Part shown: piece after piece, positions 17,576 through 26,070 of the stretch | Numbering within the stretch: position 1 is the first letter of the stretch | How the letters are laid out: every line of letters starts with the position of its first letter | Assembly: GCF_030696055.1 (NCBI RefSeq) | Contig: NZ_JAUYNP010000016.1 | Coordinates: forward strand, 1 to 33,502 | Length of the DNA stretch: 33,502 nt | Direction: 5' to 3' | Source of the DNA: Pseudomonas sp. | GTDB lineage: Bacteria; Pseudomonadota; Gammaproteobacteria; Pseudomonadales; Pseudomonadaceae | Program-made: the position numbers and the translations under genes | The notes under the pieces: generated by a model | The model's database searches: none | Told to the model about the DNA's origin: nothing | Seen by the model: the letters and a program-made list of their open reading frames with translations, nothing else

Positions 17576-18406
17576 ATGACACACCTGCCCGATAGCCTGC
17601 TGGACGCCTGCCGCTGCGATCCCGCGGCGCCGTTCGGCCAGGACCCAGCCCGCGACTTGGGCCTGCACAAGCACGCCGCGCAGCTGGCCCTGGCCGAGCT
17701 GCGGCCCTGGCTCAACCGCCAGCAGCGAATGCTCTGGGCCACGCGTCGAGACGCCCTGCTGCTGATCCTGCAAGGCCCCGATTGCTCGGGCAAGGACGGG
17801 GTGATCCGCCAGCTGATCAGCGCTTTCGATCCCCAGGGCGTGCGCCTCCATGGCTTTCAGCAGCCCGATGCCTGCGAGCGGCGGCATGATTTTCTCTGGC
17901 GTTACCAGCGCCGTCTGCCGGACCTCGGCCTGCTCGGGGTATTCAACCGCAGCTATTACGAAGGGCTGGTCAGCGACCCGCTGGATGGCCTGTGCAGCGC
18001 TGCTGAGTTACCCGCACGCCGCCAGGCTATTCAAGCCTTCGAGGCGCAGCTGCTCGCCCAGCACACACGGCCGCTGAAATGCTTTCTGCAGATCTCCCGT
18101 GGAGAACAAGAACTGCGTCTGCGCGAGCGCCTGGAAAACCCGGAAAAGCGCTGGAAGCTGCACGCCAGCGACCTGCAGGCCTACCGCGAATACGACCTGC
18201 GCCAACAGCGCTGGGCCGAACAACTGAGCGCCAGCCACAGCGAGGATGCGCCCTGGTATGTGATCCCGGCGGATCATCGCTGGCTGCGCGACTGGCTGGT
18301 GGCCAGCCTGTTGGCCCGCGAACTGGAACGCCTGCAGCTGGACTGGCCGGATAGCCCGCCGCCCTTTAGTCTGGACGAGTTGGATCAGGCCAAGGAGCGC
18401 CCATGA
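17576..18406 (+). CDS. PPK2-family polyphosphate kinase
   Basis: A 276-residue P-loop kinase of the PPK2 family, which transfers phosphate between inorganic polyphosphate and nucleotides in the cytoplasm. Walker A is GPDCSGKDG (67-75) and the Walker B/lid region is FNRSYYEG (123-130). The FNRSxYE form resembles PPK2 classes that use AMP or ADP as acceptors rather than the FDRSWYN form; class assignment is tentative. The frame runs back to 17525 inside the repeat, but the ATG at 17576 gives the natural N-terminus. No clear Shine-Dalgarno precedes it: the whole upstream leader is the MITE end (AACGGCCTGCTACACCC), so the element may have altered its expression. Overlaps the glutaredoxin gene by ATGA. 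Confidence 0.88.
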   Translation: MTHLPDSLLDACRCDPAAPFGQDPARDLGLHKHAAQLALAELRPWLNRQQRMLWATRRDALLLILQGPDCSGKDGVIRQLISAFDPQGVRLHGFQQPDACERRHDFLWRYQRRLPDLGLLGVFNRSYYEGLVSDPLDGLCSAAELPARRQAIQAFEAQLLAQHTRPLKCFLQISRGEQELRLRERLENPEKRWKLHASDLQAYREYDLRQQRWAEQLSASHSEDAPWYVIPADHRWLRDWLVASLLARELERLQLDWPDSPPPFSLDELDQAKERP

Positions 18407-18720
18407 AGAAAATCATTCTGCTGCTGACCGCCCTGGCGCTCTACCAGCACTGGGACAGGCTGCAACTCTGGCTGCAACCGGTGCAGGCCAGCCGCCCCGG
18501 CGAGGTGGTGCTATACGCCACCCAGTGGTGCGGCTACTGCGCCAAGACCCGCGAGCTGCTGGCGGCAGACCGGGTGGCTTACCGTGAGGTCGATATCGAA
18601 CACGACCCCGTCGGCGAGGCCGCCTACAAGGCCCTGGGTGGCCAGGGCGTGCCCGTGCTGGATGTGAAGGGCACTGTCATTCACGGTTACGCCCCCCAGG
18701 CCATACGCGCCGCTTACTAA
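18403..18720 (+). CDS. Membrane-anchored glutaredoxin-like protein
   Basis: A 105-residue thiol-disulfide protein. Residues 4-16 form a short hydrophobic N-terminal segment (signal anchor or weak signal peptide), then a glutaredoxin fold begins at VVLYATQWCGYC with dithiol active site Cys43-Gly-Tyr-Cys46. The cis-Pro loop is GVPVLD (82-87) and HGYAPQAI provides the glutathione-contact end. CGYC instead of CPYC is found in some glutaredoxins and NrdH-like proteins. Its start overlaps the PPK2 stop (ATGA at 18403-18406), so the two are translationally coupled. The exported or membrane-facing location is inferred from the N-terminus. Confidence 0.88.
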   Translation: MKKIILLLTALALYQHWDRLQLWLQPVQASRPGEVVLYATQWCGYCAKTRELLAADRVAYREVDIEHDPVGEAAYKALGGQGVPVLDVKGTVIHGYAPQAIRAAY

Positions 18721-18811
18721 GTCGCTGGCCGGCGCCCACGCGGAACCCGGGCGCTGGCGACTGAACTAGAGTCAAAGGCAAGGTACCACCGCCTGCCGCC
18801 AGGAATAGGCC

Positions 18812-19720
18812 ATGCCGCCGCCCTGCAAGCCGTCATGCCCACTGCCCAGCGCCCGCCCCTGCTGCGCACGGGCGGCGCTGTGCCTGGCCCTGCTGGCCGG
18901 CGCGGCGGCCATGGCCTCGGAGCAGCCGCCGGCGCAAGCGCTGCGCAGCGACAGCGGGCGCTTCGTGGCGGCCAATGCCGAGTTCACCCTGGTGCACGAG
19001 CTGGGGCATCTGCTGATCGCCGAACTGGATCTGCCGGTGCTCGGCCGCGAGGAGGACGCCGCCGATCAGCTCGGTTTTATCAGCCTGTTCCTGTCCTACG
19101 GGCGCCAGCGCGACGCCGACTTCTATGCCAAATTGCTGGATATCGCCGATTACTGGCGCCTGGAATGGCAGCGGGAAAAACCGGCGGAGGAAGAGGTGTA
19201 TGCCTGGGCCAGCCACGGTCTCGACGCCCAGCGCTTCTACAACCTGGCGTGCCTGATCTACGGCAGTGATCCGGATCAGCTGGAATGGGTGCCCAAGGTC
19301 ACCGGCCTGCCGGTGGAGCGGGCGCTCTATTGCGATCAGGAGTACGCCCAGGTGCGCAAGGCGCTGGCCTGGGTCGAGCAGCAGCACGGCCGCGCGGCGG
19401 GTGAGCCGATCCGCCATCGTATCCAAGTGATCTACGAGCCGCCCAGCCTGCGTCTGGAGGATAGTCAGCGCCTGCTCGAGCAGATCCGTCGCTCGGGCGA
19501 AGTGGAGGCCATCGCCGCCCGCGCCAGCGAGACCTACCGCCTGCCCCGCGATCTGGTGCTGCGCCTGAGCAGCTGCGGCGCGCCGGATGCCTGGTACAGC
19601 CGCACTGGCGGCGAACTGGTGCTGTGCTACGAGCGCCTGACCTATTTCCAGACGCTCGCCGCACAACTGCCGCGCCTGCGCCAACTCCCGCAGCCAGCGC
19701 TATGCCAAGCCTGCCGATAG
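18812..19720 (+). CDS. DUF4344-type zinc metallopeptidase, probably exported
   Basis: A 302-residue protein with a positively charged N-terminus and a hydrophobic core (AALCLALLAGAAAMA, residues 21-35), read as a signal peptide. The gluzincin-like motif HELGH (His62, Glu63, His66) is followed by an acidic patch GREEDAADQLG (78-88) that can give the third zinc ligand, the pattern of DUF4344 putative metallopeptidases. Six Cys residues (Cys5, 9, 17, 18, 24 in the leader and others late) are partly in the signal region; the late ones (CLIYG, LYCDQ, SSCGAPD, LCYER, LCQACR) could form periplasmic disulfides. Substrate unknown. It ends 15 bases from the convergent glutathione transferase. Confidence 0.8.
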   Translation: MPPPCKPSCPLPSARPCCARAALCLALLAGAAAMASEQPPAQALRSDSGRFVAANAEFTLVHELGHLLIAELDLPVLGREEDAADQLGFISLFLSYGRQRDADFYAKLLDIADYWRLEWQREKPAEEEVYAWASHGLDAQRFYNLACLIYGSDPDQLEWVPKVTGLPVERALYCDQEYAQVRKALAWVEQQHGRAAGEPIRHRIQVIYEPPSLRLEDSQRLLEQIRRSGEVEAIAARASETYRLPRDLVLRLSSCGAPDAWYSRTGGELVLCYERLTYFQTLAAQLPRLRQLPQPALCQACR

Positions 19721-19735
19721 GCTGAGCAGCAGAAC

Positions 19736-20671
19736 CTAACGCGCCTCGATACGAAAGCCCAGACGCGGGAAGTGCACATGCAGGGTGCCGGCTCGGGGAT
19801 CTTCGCGGCGCAGGATCAGCTGTTCATGGCCACTGAAGACCAGTTCGCCTTCGACCGCGTCGACCCCATAATCGACGGCCGCGATCGCCACCCGCTGGCC
19901 CGGCGCAAAGCCATTGGGGTCGATCAGGGCCTCCTCCGGCAAGGCCGCCGGGGTGGCATCGCGGGCAATGGCGACGGCCTCTTCCCCGCTCATTTCGCTG
20001 TACGCGCCATGGCCGAAGCCCAGCACCCGCTCCAGCCAGGCGGCGACCGCCGGGTAGGCATCGATCAGCGGCGCGGTCACCGGCGTGCCGCGCAGGAACC
20101 ACAGCGGGTGGGCCATGGCGAAGTCGGCCAGCGAGGGCTCGCCGAACAGGAAGTCGCCCGGCTCGCGCTCGAGTTGCTGCTGCATCCGCGCCATCAGGGT
20201 CGGCCACTGGTGCTTGGCCTGCTCCAGGGGAATACGCGCCGCCTGGCCACCGGAGAACAGGCTCGAGCGGTCGGCGATAAAGGCCTTGAGAAACTCCGGC
20301 GGCAGCTTGCCGAAGCGCGCGGCGATGGAGTCCGGCTGGAACACCAGGCTGACCGCATGCAGGAAAATCTGTGAGTCGGCCCACTGGGCGAAGCTGGCCA
20401 CGTTGAATTCCTGGCCTTCGGGAAACAGTGCCGGGATGCTTTTTTCCGCTTCCAGGCGGCGAGCGATCAAGGCCGTGTCGCAATAGATGTCGGCCCCCAC
20501 CTGTAGCACCGGGGTCTTGCGGTAGCCGCCGGTCAGGGCGGTCAGATCCGGCTTGGGCATCACCGCCGGGATAGTCACCGAACGCCAGGACAGTTGCTTG
20601 AAGCCGAGCATCAAGCGCGCCTTTTCGGCGAAGGGCGAGGTCGGGTAGTGGTGCAGGATCAACTCGTGCAT
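19736..20671 (-). CDS. Glutathione S-transferase family protein
   Basis: A 311-residue cytoplasmic protein. The N-terminal thioredoxin-like domain (about 1-80) starts LILHHYPTSPFAEKARLMLG with a Pro-Ser-containing active-site loop, followed by KTPVLQVGADIYCDTALIARRLE, where TPVLQ carries the cis-Pro and CDTALIA the glutathione gamma-glutamyl contacts. An all-helical GST C domain follows (GEPSLADFAMAHPLWFL). About 85 extra C-terminal residues (GFAPGQRVAIAAVDYGVDAVEGELVF) form a beta-rich extension not in canonical GSTs; it may cap the enzyme or dimerise. The reaction substrate is unknown. Monocistronic by spacing, with 66 bases to the next minus-strand gene. Confidence 0.88.
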   Translation of the reverse strand: MHELILHHYPTSPFAEKARLMLGFKQLSWRSVTIPAVMPKPDLTALTGGYRKTPVLQVGADIYCDTALIARRLEAEKSIPALFPEGQEFNVASFAQWADSQIFLHAVSLVFQPDSIAARFGKLPPEFLKAFIADRSSLFSGGQAARIPLEQAKHQWPTLMARMQQQLEREPGDFLFGEPSLADFAMAHPLWFLRGTPVTAPLIDAYPAVAAWLERVLGFGHGAYSEMSGEEAVAIARDATPAALPEEALIDPNGFAPGQRVAIAAVDYGVDAVEGELVFSGHEQLILRREDPRAGTLHVHFPRLGFRIEAR

Positions 20672-20737
20672 GACAGGCTCCGCAACTAATAAAGTAAAGC
20701 AGCAGATTAACCGCGCCGGCCGTAGCGGCCTACCCGG

Positions 20738-21061
20738 TTAGCCTGATGCTGCGTCATCAACCCCAAGGATAAGGCTCGCGGTCGCCACCAGGGCTTCCTT
20801 GGCCGCCTTGCCCAGGGCCTTGATCGCCCGCTCGCGGCGCAGCGCGTCACCCTTGCTGGCGCAGGCCTCGGTATACACCAGGGCCTGCGCCGGACTGGAG
20901 TGAAAAAACCGCGCGCCCTTGCCGCTCTGATGCTTGGCAAAGCGCTTGAGCGGATCGTCGCTGATACCGCAATACAGCGCGCCATTGACCGCCCGCACCA
21001 GATAGACAAACCAGGCTTTGGGCAGTTGTTCAACCTCAACCAGGGTAGTCGAATCGGGCAT
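20738..21061 (-). CDS. GIY-YIG nuclease-domain protein (UPF0213-like)
   Basis: A 107-residue single-domain GIY-YIG protein. The motif is split as [20 protein letters not shown] (GIY as VYL, YIG as YCGIS), followed by the conserved Arg of [17 protein letters not shown] and a later Glu in RRERAIKAL. Small UPF0213 proteins of this kind (YhbQ type) are putative structure-specific endonucleases; activity is unproven. The frame extends to an upstream ATG at 21088, adding [10 protein letters not shown] prefer the ATG at 21059-21061, which matches the usual short N-terminus, but neither start has a strong ribosome site. The upstream NTF2-like gene on the same strand lies about 64 bases away. Confidence 0.85.
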   Translation of the reverse strand: MPDSTTLVEVEQLPKAWFVYLVRAVNGALYCGISDDPLKRFAKHQSGKGARFFHSSPAQALVYTEACASKGDALRRERAIKALGKAAKEALVATASLILGVDDAASG

Positions 21062-21125
21062 TGCGCAGACCGGCAGGCATGGAAACAAGGCCGCCGAGCT
21101 TAGCAGAGAAGCCCCGACAAAGGCC

Positions 21126-21596
21126 TCAACGGCCCTGCTGAAAGGCCGCCAAACCCTTGGCCGCCTGCTGGCGAATGGCCTTCTGCACCGGTGGCGCCCA
21201 GCCCAGCAGCAGGCCCTTGATGCCCAGGGCCTGGCCGGCCCAGCGCCACAGATCGAAACGGTCGTGGTGCTCGACTATCTTGCCGTCGCGAAACACGAAG
21301 TGGGCCTCGATCTGGTTGACCACGGTATTGCCGGTCTGGCTGAACAGGTAAGTCGCGACCCAACGGGCGCGACCCTGGCGCTCGTCCGCCTCGACGCCAT
21401 CGAAGGTCAGGGAAAAGTCCTTGGCCCGCGCACAGAGCATGCGCCACATATCGCCGGCAGCGCGACCGCGCAGGTCGGTAAACACCGGGTCGCTGAAGCG
21501 CACATCCTCGGCATAACAACCGGCCATGGTCTCGCCATCCAGTTGCTGGAAGGCTTGGTAGAAGCGCTCGATCAGTTCGGCGTTGGCGTGACTCAT
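21126..21596 (-). CDS. NTF2-like/SnoaL-domain protein
   Basis: A 156-residue cytoplasmic protein with a cone-shaped NTF2-like fold: the N-terminal helix [33 protein letters not shown], a helix around [13 protein letters not shown], then strands [39 protein letters not shown]. The alternating His/Asp/Arg of the last strands (HDRFD) line the pocket in this superfamily, which includes isomerases, limonene-epoxide-hydrolase-like enzymes and binding proteins; no specific reaction can be assigned. A TTG two codons upstream is possible, but the ATG at 21594-21596 has GGAG nine bases before it. Divergent from the GlxA-type regulator, so co-regulation is plausible. Confidence 0.83.
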   Translation of the reverse strand: MSHANAELIERFYQAFQQLDGETMAGCYAEDVRFSDPVFTDLRGRAAGDMWRMLCARAKDFSLTFDGVEADERQGRARWVATYLFSQTGNTVVNQIEAHFVFRDGKIVEHHDRFDLWRWAGQALGIKGLLLGWAPPVQKAIRQQAAKGLAAFQQGR

Positions 21597-21714
21597 GGGC
21601 AAGACTCCAGGTTAGGACTGTCAGGAGTATTGCGCTAAAAAGCCCAGGGCGCGATTGGCGTAAAAGACAACTTTATGTCAATAATCGCCAAGTCTTCGAC
21701 CGAGCCAACCGTCC

Positions 21715-22686
21715 ATGCTGAGGATCGCCCTCTATATCTGCCCGCAAACCGTCTGTTCCAGCCTGAGCATGGCCATGGATGCCTTCGCCCTGGCCAATCG
21801 CCTGGCCGAGCGGCCGCTGTTCGAGCTACAGCGCTTCAGCCTGAACGGGGCGGCGGTGGATCTGGGCTTTGCGCAGATCCAGGTCGACGGCGACCTGCGC
21901 GCCGCCGAGGTTGCGGACCTGGTGCTGCTGCCAGCCACCGGCAGCGCCATCGACAGCACCCTAGGTGCCAATGCCGCCTTGCTGCCCTGGCTGGCCCAGC
22001 GTCCGCCCGGGCAACAGCTCGCAAGCCTGTGCAGCAGCGCCTTTCTGCTGGCCGCCGCCGGCCTGCTCGACGGTCGCCGCGCCACCACCCACTGGGCCCT
22101 GGCCAGCCAGTTCCGCCAGCGCTTCCCCCGGGTCGAGCTGCAGATCGAGCAGCTGCTCTGCCAGGACGGCAATCTGCTCAGCTCCGGCGGAGCCCATGCC
22201 GGCCTGGACCTGTGCCTGTACCTGATCGGCCAGCACGCCGGCGAGTGGCTGGCGCAGCAGGTGGCCAACGCCCTGGTGTTTGACGCCCAGCGCGGCCGCC
22301 AGTCGCGTTATGCGCCGCTGCTGCCACCGCTGGCCAGCCACGACAGCCAGGTCGCGCCCCTGCTGCAGTGGATGCACAACCACCACGGCGAAGTCATCGA
22401 CCTCAATCGCCTGGCCGCCCAGGCCAACTGCTCATCGCGCACCCTGCTGCGGCGCTTCAAGGCCAGCACCGGGCTGACGCCCAACGACTACCTGCAACGG
22501 CTGCGCATCGGCACGGCGCAACGCGCCCTGAGCAATCCGAGCTGCTCACTGGAACAGATTGCCGCACAGGTTGGTTATGCCGATCGCGCCACCTTCGCCA
22601 AGCTGTTCAAGCAGCTGTGCGGGGAAACCCCGGGGGCGTTTCGCCGCCGTCTGCGCCAGCCTACAGACACCACCGGCCAGCCGTAG
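21715..22686 (+). CDS. GlxA-type AraC-family transcriptional regulator
   Basis: A 323-residue regulator. Residues 1-190 are a DJ-1/PfpI-like (class I glutamine amidotransferase-like) domain: LRIALYICPQTVCSSLSMAMDAF, the elbow LASLCSSAFLLAAAGLLDGRRATTHW with Cys106 at the nucleophile position, and LLSSGGAHAGLDLCL. Residues about 215-310 are two AraC helix-turn-helix motifs (IDLNRLAAQANCSSRTLLRRFKASTGLTP and SLEQIAAQVGYADRATFAKLFKQ). GlxA relatives respond to quaternary amines or amino-acid-derived signals; this ligand is unknown. Targets may include the divergent NTF2-like gene. Its TAG stop (22684-22686) is part of the GTAGGGTGGG repeat that follows. Confidence 0.92.
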   Translation: MLRIALYICPQTVCSSLSMAMDAFALANRLAERPLFELQRFSLNGAAVDLGFAQIQVDGDLRAAEVADLVLLPATGSAIDSTLGANAALLPWLAQRPPGQQLASLCSSAFLLAAAGLLDGRRATTHWALASQFRQRFPRVELQIEQLLCQDGNLLSSGGAHAGLDLCLYLIGQHAGEWLAQQVANALVFDAQRGRQSRYAPLLPPLASHDSQVAPLLQWMHNHHGEVIDLNRLAAQANCSSRTLLRRFKASTGLTPNDYLQRLRIGTAQRALSNPSCSLEQIAAQVGYADRATFAKLFKQLCGETPGAFRRRLRQPTDTTGQP

Positions 22687-22843
22687 GGTGGGCGGCGCCA
22701 AGCCGCGATGCCTGCCTCCGACCCAATTGTCGAGCGCCGCGTAACCCACCACAACGCCTTCATCGCTCGATGCAGCGGTGGGTTACGGCGCATCACGAAC
22801 CAGGTGCACTTCCGAGTCAGGTAACAGTGCGCCCCACCCTACG
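22682..22843. repeat. Nested REP cluster
   Basis: The outer inverted repeat CGTAGGGTGGG (22682-22692) / CCCACCCTACG (22833-22843) encloses an inner one, CGTAACCCACC (22740-22750) / GGTGGGTTACG (22777-22787). All are variants of the GTAGGGTGG / GGTGGGTTAC Pseudomonas REP theme. It fills the gap between the convergent regulator and aap operon. Confidence 0.75.
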
Positions 22844-22859
22844 AAAATAAAGCGCCACG

Positions 22860-22882
22860 AAAAAGGGAGCCCTAAGGCTCCC
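22860..22882 (-). terminator. Rho-independent terminator of the aap operon
   Basis: Read on the minus strand: a perfect 7-bp stem GGGAGCC / GGCTCCC with loop TTAG, then TTTTT. It begins 20 bases beyond the aapP stop, placing it as the operon terminator. Confidence 0.88.
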
Positions 22883-22902
22883 TGGTTCGTAACAGCTATG
22901 AC

Positions 22903-23667
22903 TCAGTGAATAATCTGACTGAGGAACAGCTTGGTGCGCTCGTTCTGCGGGTTGGTGAAGAAGGTGTTGGGCTCGGCCTCTTCGACTATTTCACCCTTGT
23001 CCATAAAGATCACCCGGTTCGCCACGGTGCGGGCAAAGCCCATTTCGTGGGTCACGCAGAGCATGGTCATGCCGTCTTCGGCCAGGCTGACCATGGTATC
23101 CAGCACTTCCTTGACCATTTCCGGGTCGAGGGCCGAGGTCGGCTCGTCGAACAGCATGATCTTCGGCTTCATGCACAGCGCGCGGGCAATTGCCACGCGC
23201 TGCTGCTGGCCGCCGGAGAGCTGGCCGGGGTACTTGAGAGCCTGTTCGGGAATGCGCACGCGCTCGAGAAAGTGCATGGCAATTTCCTCGGCCTTGCGCT
23301 TGGGCAGCTTGCGCACCCACATAGGCGCCAGGGTGCAGTTCTGCAGCACGGTCAGGTGCGGGAACAGGTTGAAGTGCTGGAACACCATGCCCACTTCCCG
23401 GCGCACGGTTTCAATGTGCTTGAGGTCGTGGGTCAGTTCGGTGCCGTCGACTATGATGCGGCCCTGCTGGTGTTCTTCCAGACGATTGAGGCAGCGGATG
23501 GTGGTCGACTTGCCCGAGCCGGACGGCCCGCACAGCACGATACGCTCGCCGGCCTGCACGTTCAGGTTGATGTCTTTGAGCACATGGAACTGCCCGTACC
23601 ACTTGTGCACGCCCTGCATCTGGATCATGCCGTCAGCAGGCGCAGGCTGTTTGATTGCTTCACTCAT
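22903..23667 (-). CDS. aapP: General amino-acid ABC transporter ATPase AapP
   Basis: A 254-residue cytoplasmic ATPase of the polar amino-acid (GlnQ/AapP/HisP) family. Walker [10 protein letters not shown] (47-55), Q-loop [13 protein letters not shown], signature LSGGQQQR (150-157), Walker B IMLFDEP (170-176) and the switch His in CVTHEMGFA are all present, so it should be active. It energises the AapQ-AapM permease. The frame extends to 23739, but the ATG at 23665-23667 has a GGAG site and starts the family N-terminus. It begins 10 bases after aapM and is last in the operon, followed by a strong terminator. Confidence 0.95.
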   Translation of the reverse strand: MSEAIKQPAPADGMIQMQGVHKWYGQFHVLKDINLNVQAGERIVLCGPSGSGKSTTIRCLNRLEEHQQGRIIVDGTELTHDLKHIETVRREVGMVFQHFNLFPHLTVLQNCTLAPMWVRKLPKRKAEEIAMHFLERVRIPEQALKYPGQLSGGQQQRVAIARALCMKPKIMLFDEPTSALDPEMVKEVLDTMVSLAEDGMTMLCVTHEMGFARTVANRVIFMDKGEIVEEAEPNTFFTNPQNERTKLFLSQIIH

Positions 23668-23677
23668 GGGGTAGCTC

Positions 23678-24775
23678 CTAACGCTTGTGGCCAGTGTCCA
23701 GCTTACGCTCCAGATGTTGGGAGTAGCGGGACATACCAAAACAGAAAATCCAGAAAATCAGCGCGGCGAACACGTAGCCTTCGGTGGCCATGCCCAGCCA
23801 AACCGGATCGCTGGTGGCTTGCTTGATGCTGTTGAGCAGGTCGAACAGGCCGATGATGATCACCAGGCTGGTGTCCTTGAACAGCGCGATAAAGGTGTTG
23901 ACTATGCCGGGAATCACCAGCTTCAGGGCTTGCGGCAGAATCACCAGGCCCATCATCCGCCAGTAGCCCAGGCCCATGGCCGCGGCGGCCTCGTACTGGC
24001 CCTTGGGAATGGCTTGCAGGCCGCCACGCACCACTTCGGCGATATAGGCCGACTGGAACAGGATCACCCCGATCAGCGCGCGCATCAGCTTGTCGAAGCT
24101 CAGGCCTTCCGGGAGGAACAGCGGCAACATCACCGAGGACATAAACAGCACGGTGATCAACGGCACCCCGCGCCAGAACTCGATAAAGGTCACGCAGATC
24201 ACCCGGATCGCCGGCATGTTCGAACGCCGTCCGAGCGCCAGCAGGATGCCCAACGGCAAGGCCCCGGCAATGCCCACTGCAGCGATCACCAGGGTCAGCA
24301 TCAAGCCGCCCCACTGGCTGGTGGGCACGGCCGCCAGCCCGAAGAAGCCACCGTGCAGCAACCAGTAGGCCAGCAGCGGATAGACCACTAGGAAGCTCAG
24401 GCCATAGAGTGCCTTGCGCGGCATCTGCGGGATAAACAAGGGCGCGGCGCCGATGACGGCCAACCACAGGCTGGTGTTCACCCGCCAGCGCAGCTCGGTC
24501 GGGTAGAAGCCGTACATGAATTGACCGATGCGCTGCTGCACAAACACCCAGCAGGCCCCACCGCTGGTGCAGTCCTCGCGGGTCGTGCCGACCCAGTCGG
24601 CATCGAGCAAGGCCCACTGGATCAGCGGCGGAATGATCAACCACACCAGGTAGGCGGCGAACAGGGTCAGCAGGCTGTTGAACCAGCTGGAGAACAGGTT
24701 GGCGCGCAGCCAACCGAGCACGCCGACGCTTAGCAGCGGAGGCGGCATATCGGGTTTGAACGTATGGATTTGCAT
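23678..24775 (-). CDS. aapM: General amino-acid ABC transporter permease AapM
   Basis: A 365-residue inner-membrane permease. The N-terminal third has extra helices and a Cys-containing periplasmic loop ([15 protein letters not shown]), as usual for the AapM branch, and the C-terminal part is the HisM/GlnP-type core with the EAA loop [22 protein letters not shown] (about residues 262-283) that docks on AapP. The phrase [16 protein letters not shown] is a conserved family block. The ATG is preceded by AAGGAG with ideal spacing, and the gap to aapQ is nine bases, so the two permease genes are co-translated and probably form a heterodimer. Confidence 0.95.
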   Translation of the reverse strand: MQIHTFKPDMPPPLLSVGVLGWLRANLFSSWFNSLLTLFAAYLVWLIIPPLIQWALLDADWVGTTREDCTSGGACWVFVQQRIGQFMYGFYPTELRWRVNTSLWLAVIGAAPLFIPQMPRKALYGLSFLVVYPLLAYWLLHGGFFGLAAVPTSQWGGLMLTLVIAAVGIAGALPLGILLALGRRSNMPAIRVICVTFIEFWRGVPLITVLFMSSVMLPLFLPEGLSFDKLMRALIGVILFQSAYIAEVVRGGLQAIPKGQYEAAAAMGLGYWRMMGLVILPQALKLVIPGIVNTFIALFKDTSLVIIIGLFDLLNSIKQATSDPVWLGMATEGYVFAALIFWIFCFGMSRYSQHLERKLDTGHKR

Positions 24776-24784
24776 GGCTGCTCC

Positions 24785-25969
24785 TTACCGCTCGATCAGC
24801 GCAATGCGCTTGTTGTACCAGTTCATCAGCATGGAAATGCTGATGCTGATCGCCAGGTACACGCTCATGGTGATGGCAATCACCTCGATCGCCTGGCCGG
24901 TCTGATTCAGCACCGTACCGGCAAACAGCGAGACCATATCGGGATAGCCGATACCGGCCGCCAACGAGGAGTTCTTCGCCAGGTTGAGGTACTGACTGGT
25001 CAGCGGCGGAATGATCACCCGCAGCGCCTGGGGAATGATCACCAGACGCAGGGTCTTGCCGGCCGGCAGCCCCAGGGAGCGCGCCGCCTCGGTCTGCCCA
25101 TGGCTGACCGCCATGATCCCGGAACGCACGTTTTCGGCGATAAAGGCCGCGGTGTAGATGGTCAGCGCCAGGGTCAGGGCCATCAACTCGGGGATCAGCA
25201 CCCAACCGCCCTTGAAGTTGAACCCGGTCAGCTCAGGCATGCTCCATTGCAGCGGGTTGCCGGTCAGCAGCACGGCCAGGCCGGGCAGGATCAGCAGCAG
25301 CGGCACGGCCCCCAGGGATATCGGGAAGAACTTGCCGGTGGCCTCGAAACGCGCCTTCGACCAACGCGCCAGCAGCACCACGCCAATGATCGCCACCACG
25401 ATAGCGCCGAAGAAGGTGGCGAAACTATCAGTAGGGCTGGGCGCCGGCATATACAAGCCGCGGCTGTTGAGGAAGAAGGTCTCGGCAACCCCCATGCTGG
25501 CGCGCGGTCCGGGCAGCGAAAGCATCACCGCGAAGTACCAGAAGAAGATCTGCAGCAGCGGCGGGATATTGCGGAAGGTTTCGATATAGATGGTGGCCAG
25601 CTTGCTGACCAGCCAGTTCGGCGACAGCCGCGCCACACCGAGAATAAAGCCCAGCATGGTCGCCAGCACTATGCCGATCACCGACACCAGCAGGGTATTG
25701 AGCAGACCGACGAAGAATACCCGCCCGTAGGTGTGGCTTTCGTTGTAGTCGATCAGGTGCTGGGCGATGCCGAAACCGGCACTGTTATTGAGAAAGGCAA
25801 AGCCGGAGGTGATCCCGCGTTTCGCCAGGTTGGTCTGGGTGTTGTCGAACAGGAACCAGCCGAGCGCCACGATGGCGATAACGGCAAGAATCTGGAATAG
25901 CCACGCACGCACCTTGGGGTCGGTCCAAACCGATCCAGCCGGGCGCGGGACATTTGCACTAGTTTGCAT
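24785..25969 (-). CDS. aapQ: General amino-acid ABC transporter permease AapQ
   Basis: A 394-residue inner-membrane permease, partner of AapM. A cytoplasmic N-terminus (about 20 residues) precedes the first helix (WLFQILAVIAIVALGWFLF). The sequence contains IYIETFRNIPPLLQIFFWYF, a family-typical block, a long central insertion of two or more helices with a periplasmic loop, and the EAA loop TEAARSLGLPAGKTLRLVIIPQ near residues 292-313. The length, greater than simple His-type permeases, matches AapQ. The ATG has a GAGGG site. A strong hairpin (25987-26014) sits between aapJ and this gene and probably lowers expression of the permeases relative to the binding protein. Confidence 0.95.
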   Translation of the reverse strand: MQTSANVPRPAGSVWTDPKVRAWLFQILAVIAIVALGWFLFDNTQTNLAKRGITSGFAFLNNSAGFGIAQHLIDYNESHTYGRVFFVGLLNTLLVSVIGIVLATMLGFILGVARLSPNWLVSKLATIYIETFRNIPPLLQIFFWYFAVMLSLPGPRASMGVAETFFLNSRGLYMPAPSPTDSFATFFGAIVVAIIGVVLLARWSKARFEATGKFFPISLGAVPLLLILPGLAVLLTGNPLQWSMPELTGFNFKGGWVLIPELMALTLALTIYTAAFIAENVRSGIMAVSHGQTEAARSLGLPAGKTLRLVIIPQALRVIIPPLTSQYLNLAKNSSLAAGIGYPDMVSLFAGTVLNQTGQAIEVIAITMSVYLAISISISMLMNWYNKRIALIER

Positions 25970-25986
25970 AGAAGCCCTCTTGGAAC

Positions 25987-26014
25987 CCTCATGCCCGCAT
26001 CGGCGGGCATGAGG
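25987..26014 (-). promoter_or_regulatory. Intercistronic hairpin between aapJ and aapQ
   Basis: CCTCATGCCCGC and GCGGGCATGAGG form a perfect 12-bp stem with a 4-nt loop and no T tract. It lies 56 bases after the aapJ stop and 17 bases before aapQ. Such hairpins after a binding-protein gene usually stabilise the upstream message or partly attenuate downstream transcription. Confidence 0.7.
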
Positions 26015-26070
26015 TTCACATCAATCAGAACGATGCCAGCGGCCCAGAACGGGACGCCGGCAACAGACGG

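Noticed and set aside
18721..18761. Imperfect hairpin after the glutaredoxin gene (GTCGC/GCGAC with inner GCGCCC/GGGCGC)
   Set aside because: Asymmetric internal loop and no T tract; not strong enough to call a terminator.
20718..20730. GGCCG-TAG-CGGCC palindrome between glutathione transferase and GIY-YIG genes
   Set aside because: Only a 5-bp stem in GC-rich DNA with no T tract; likely chance.
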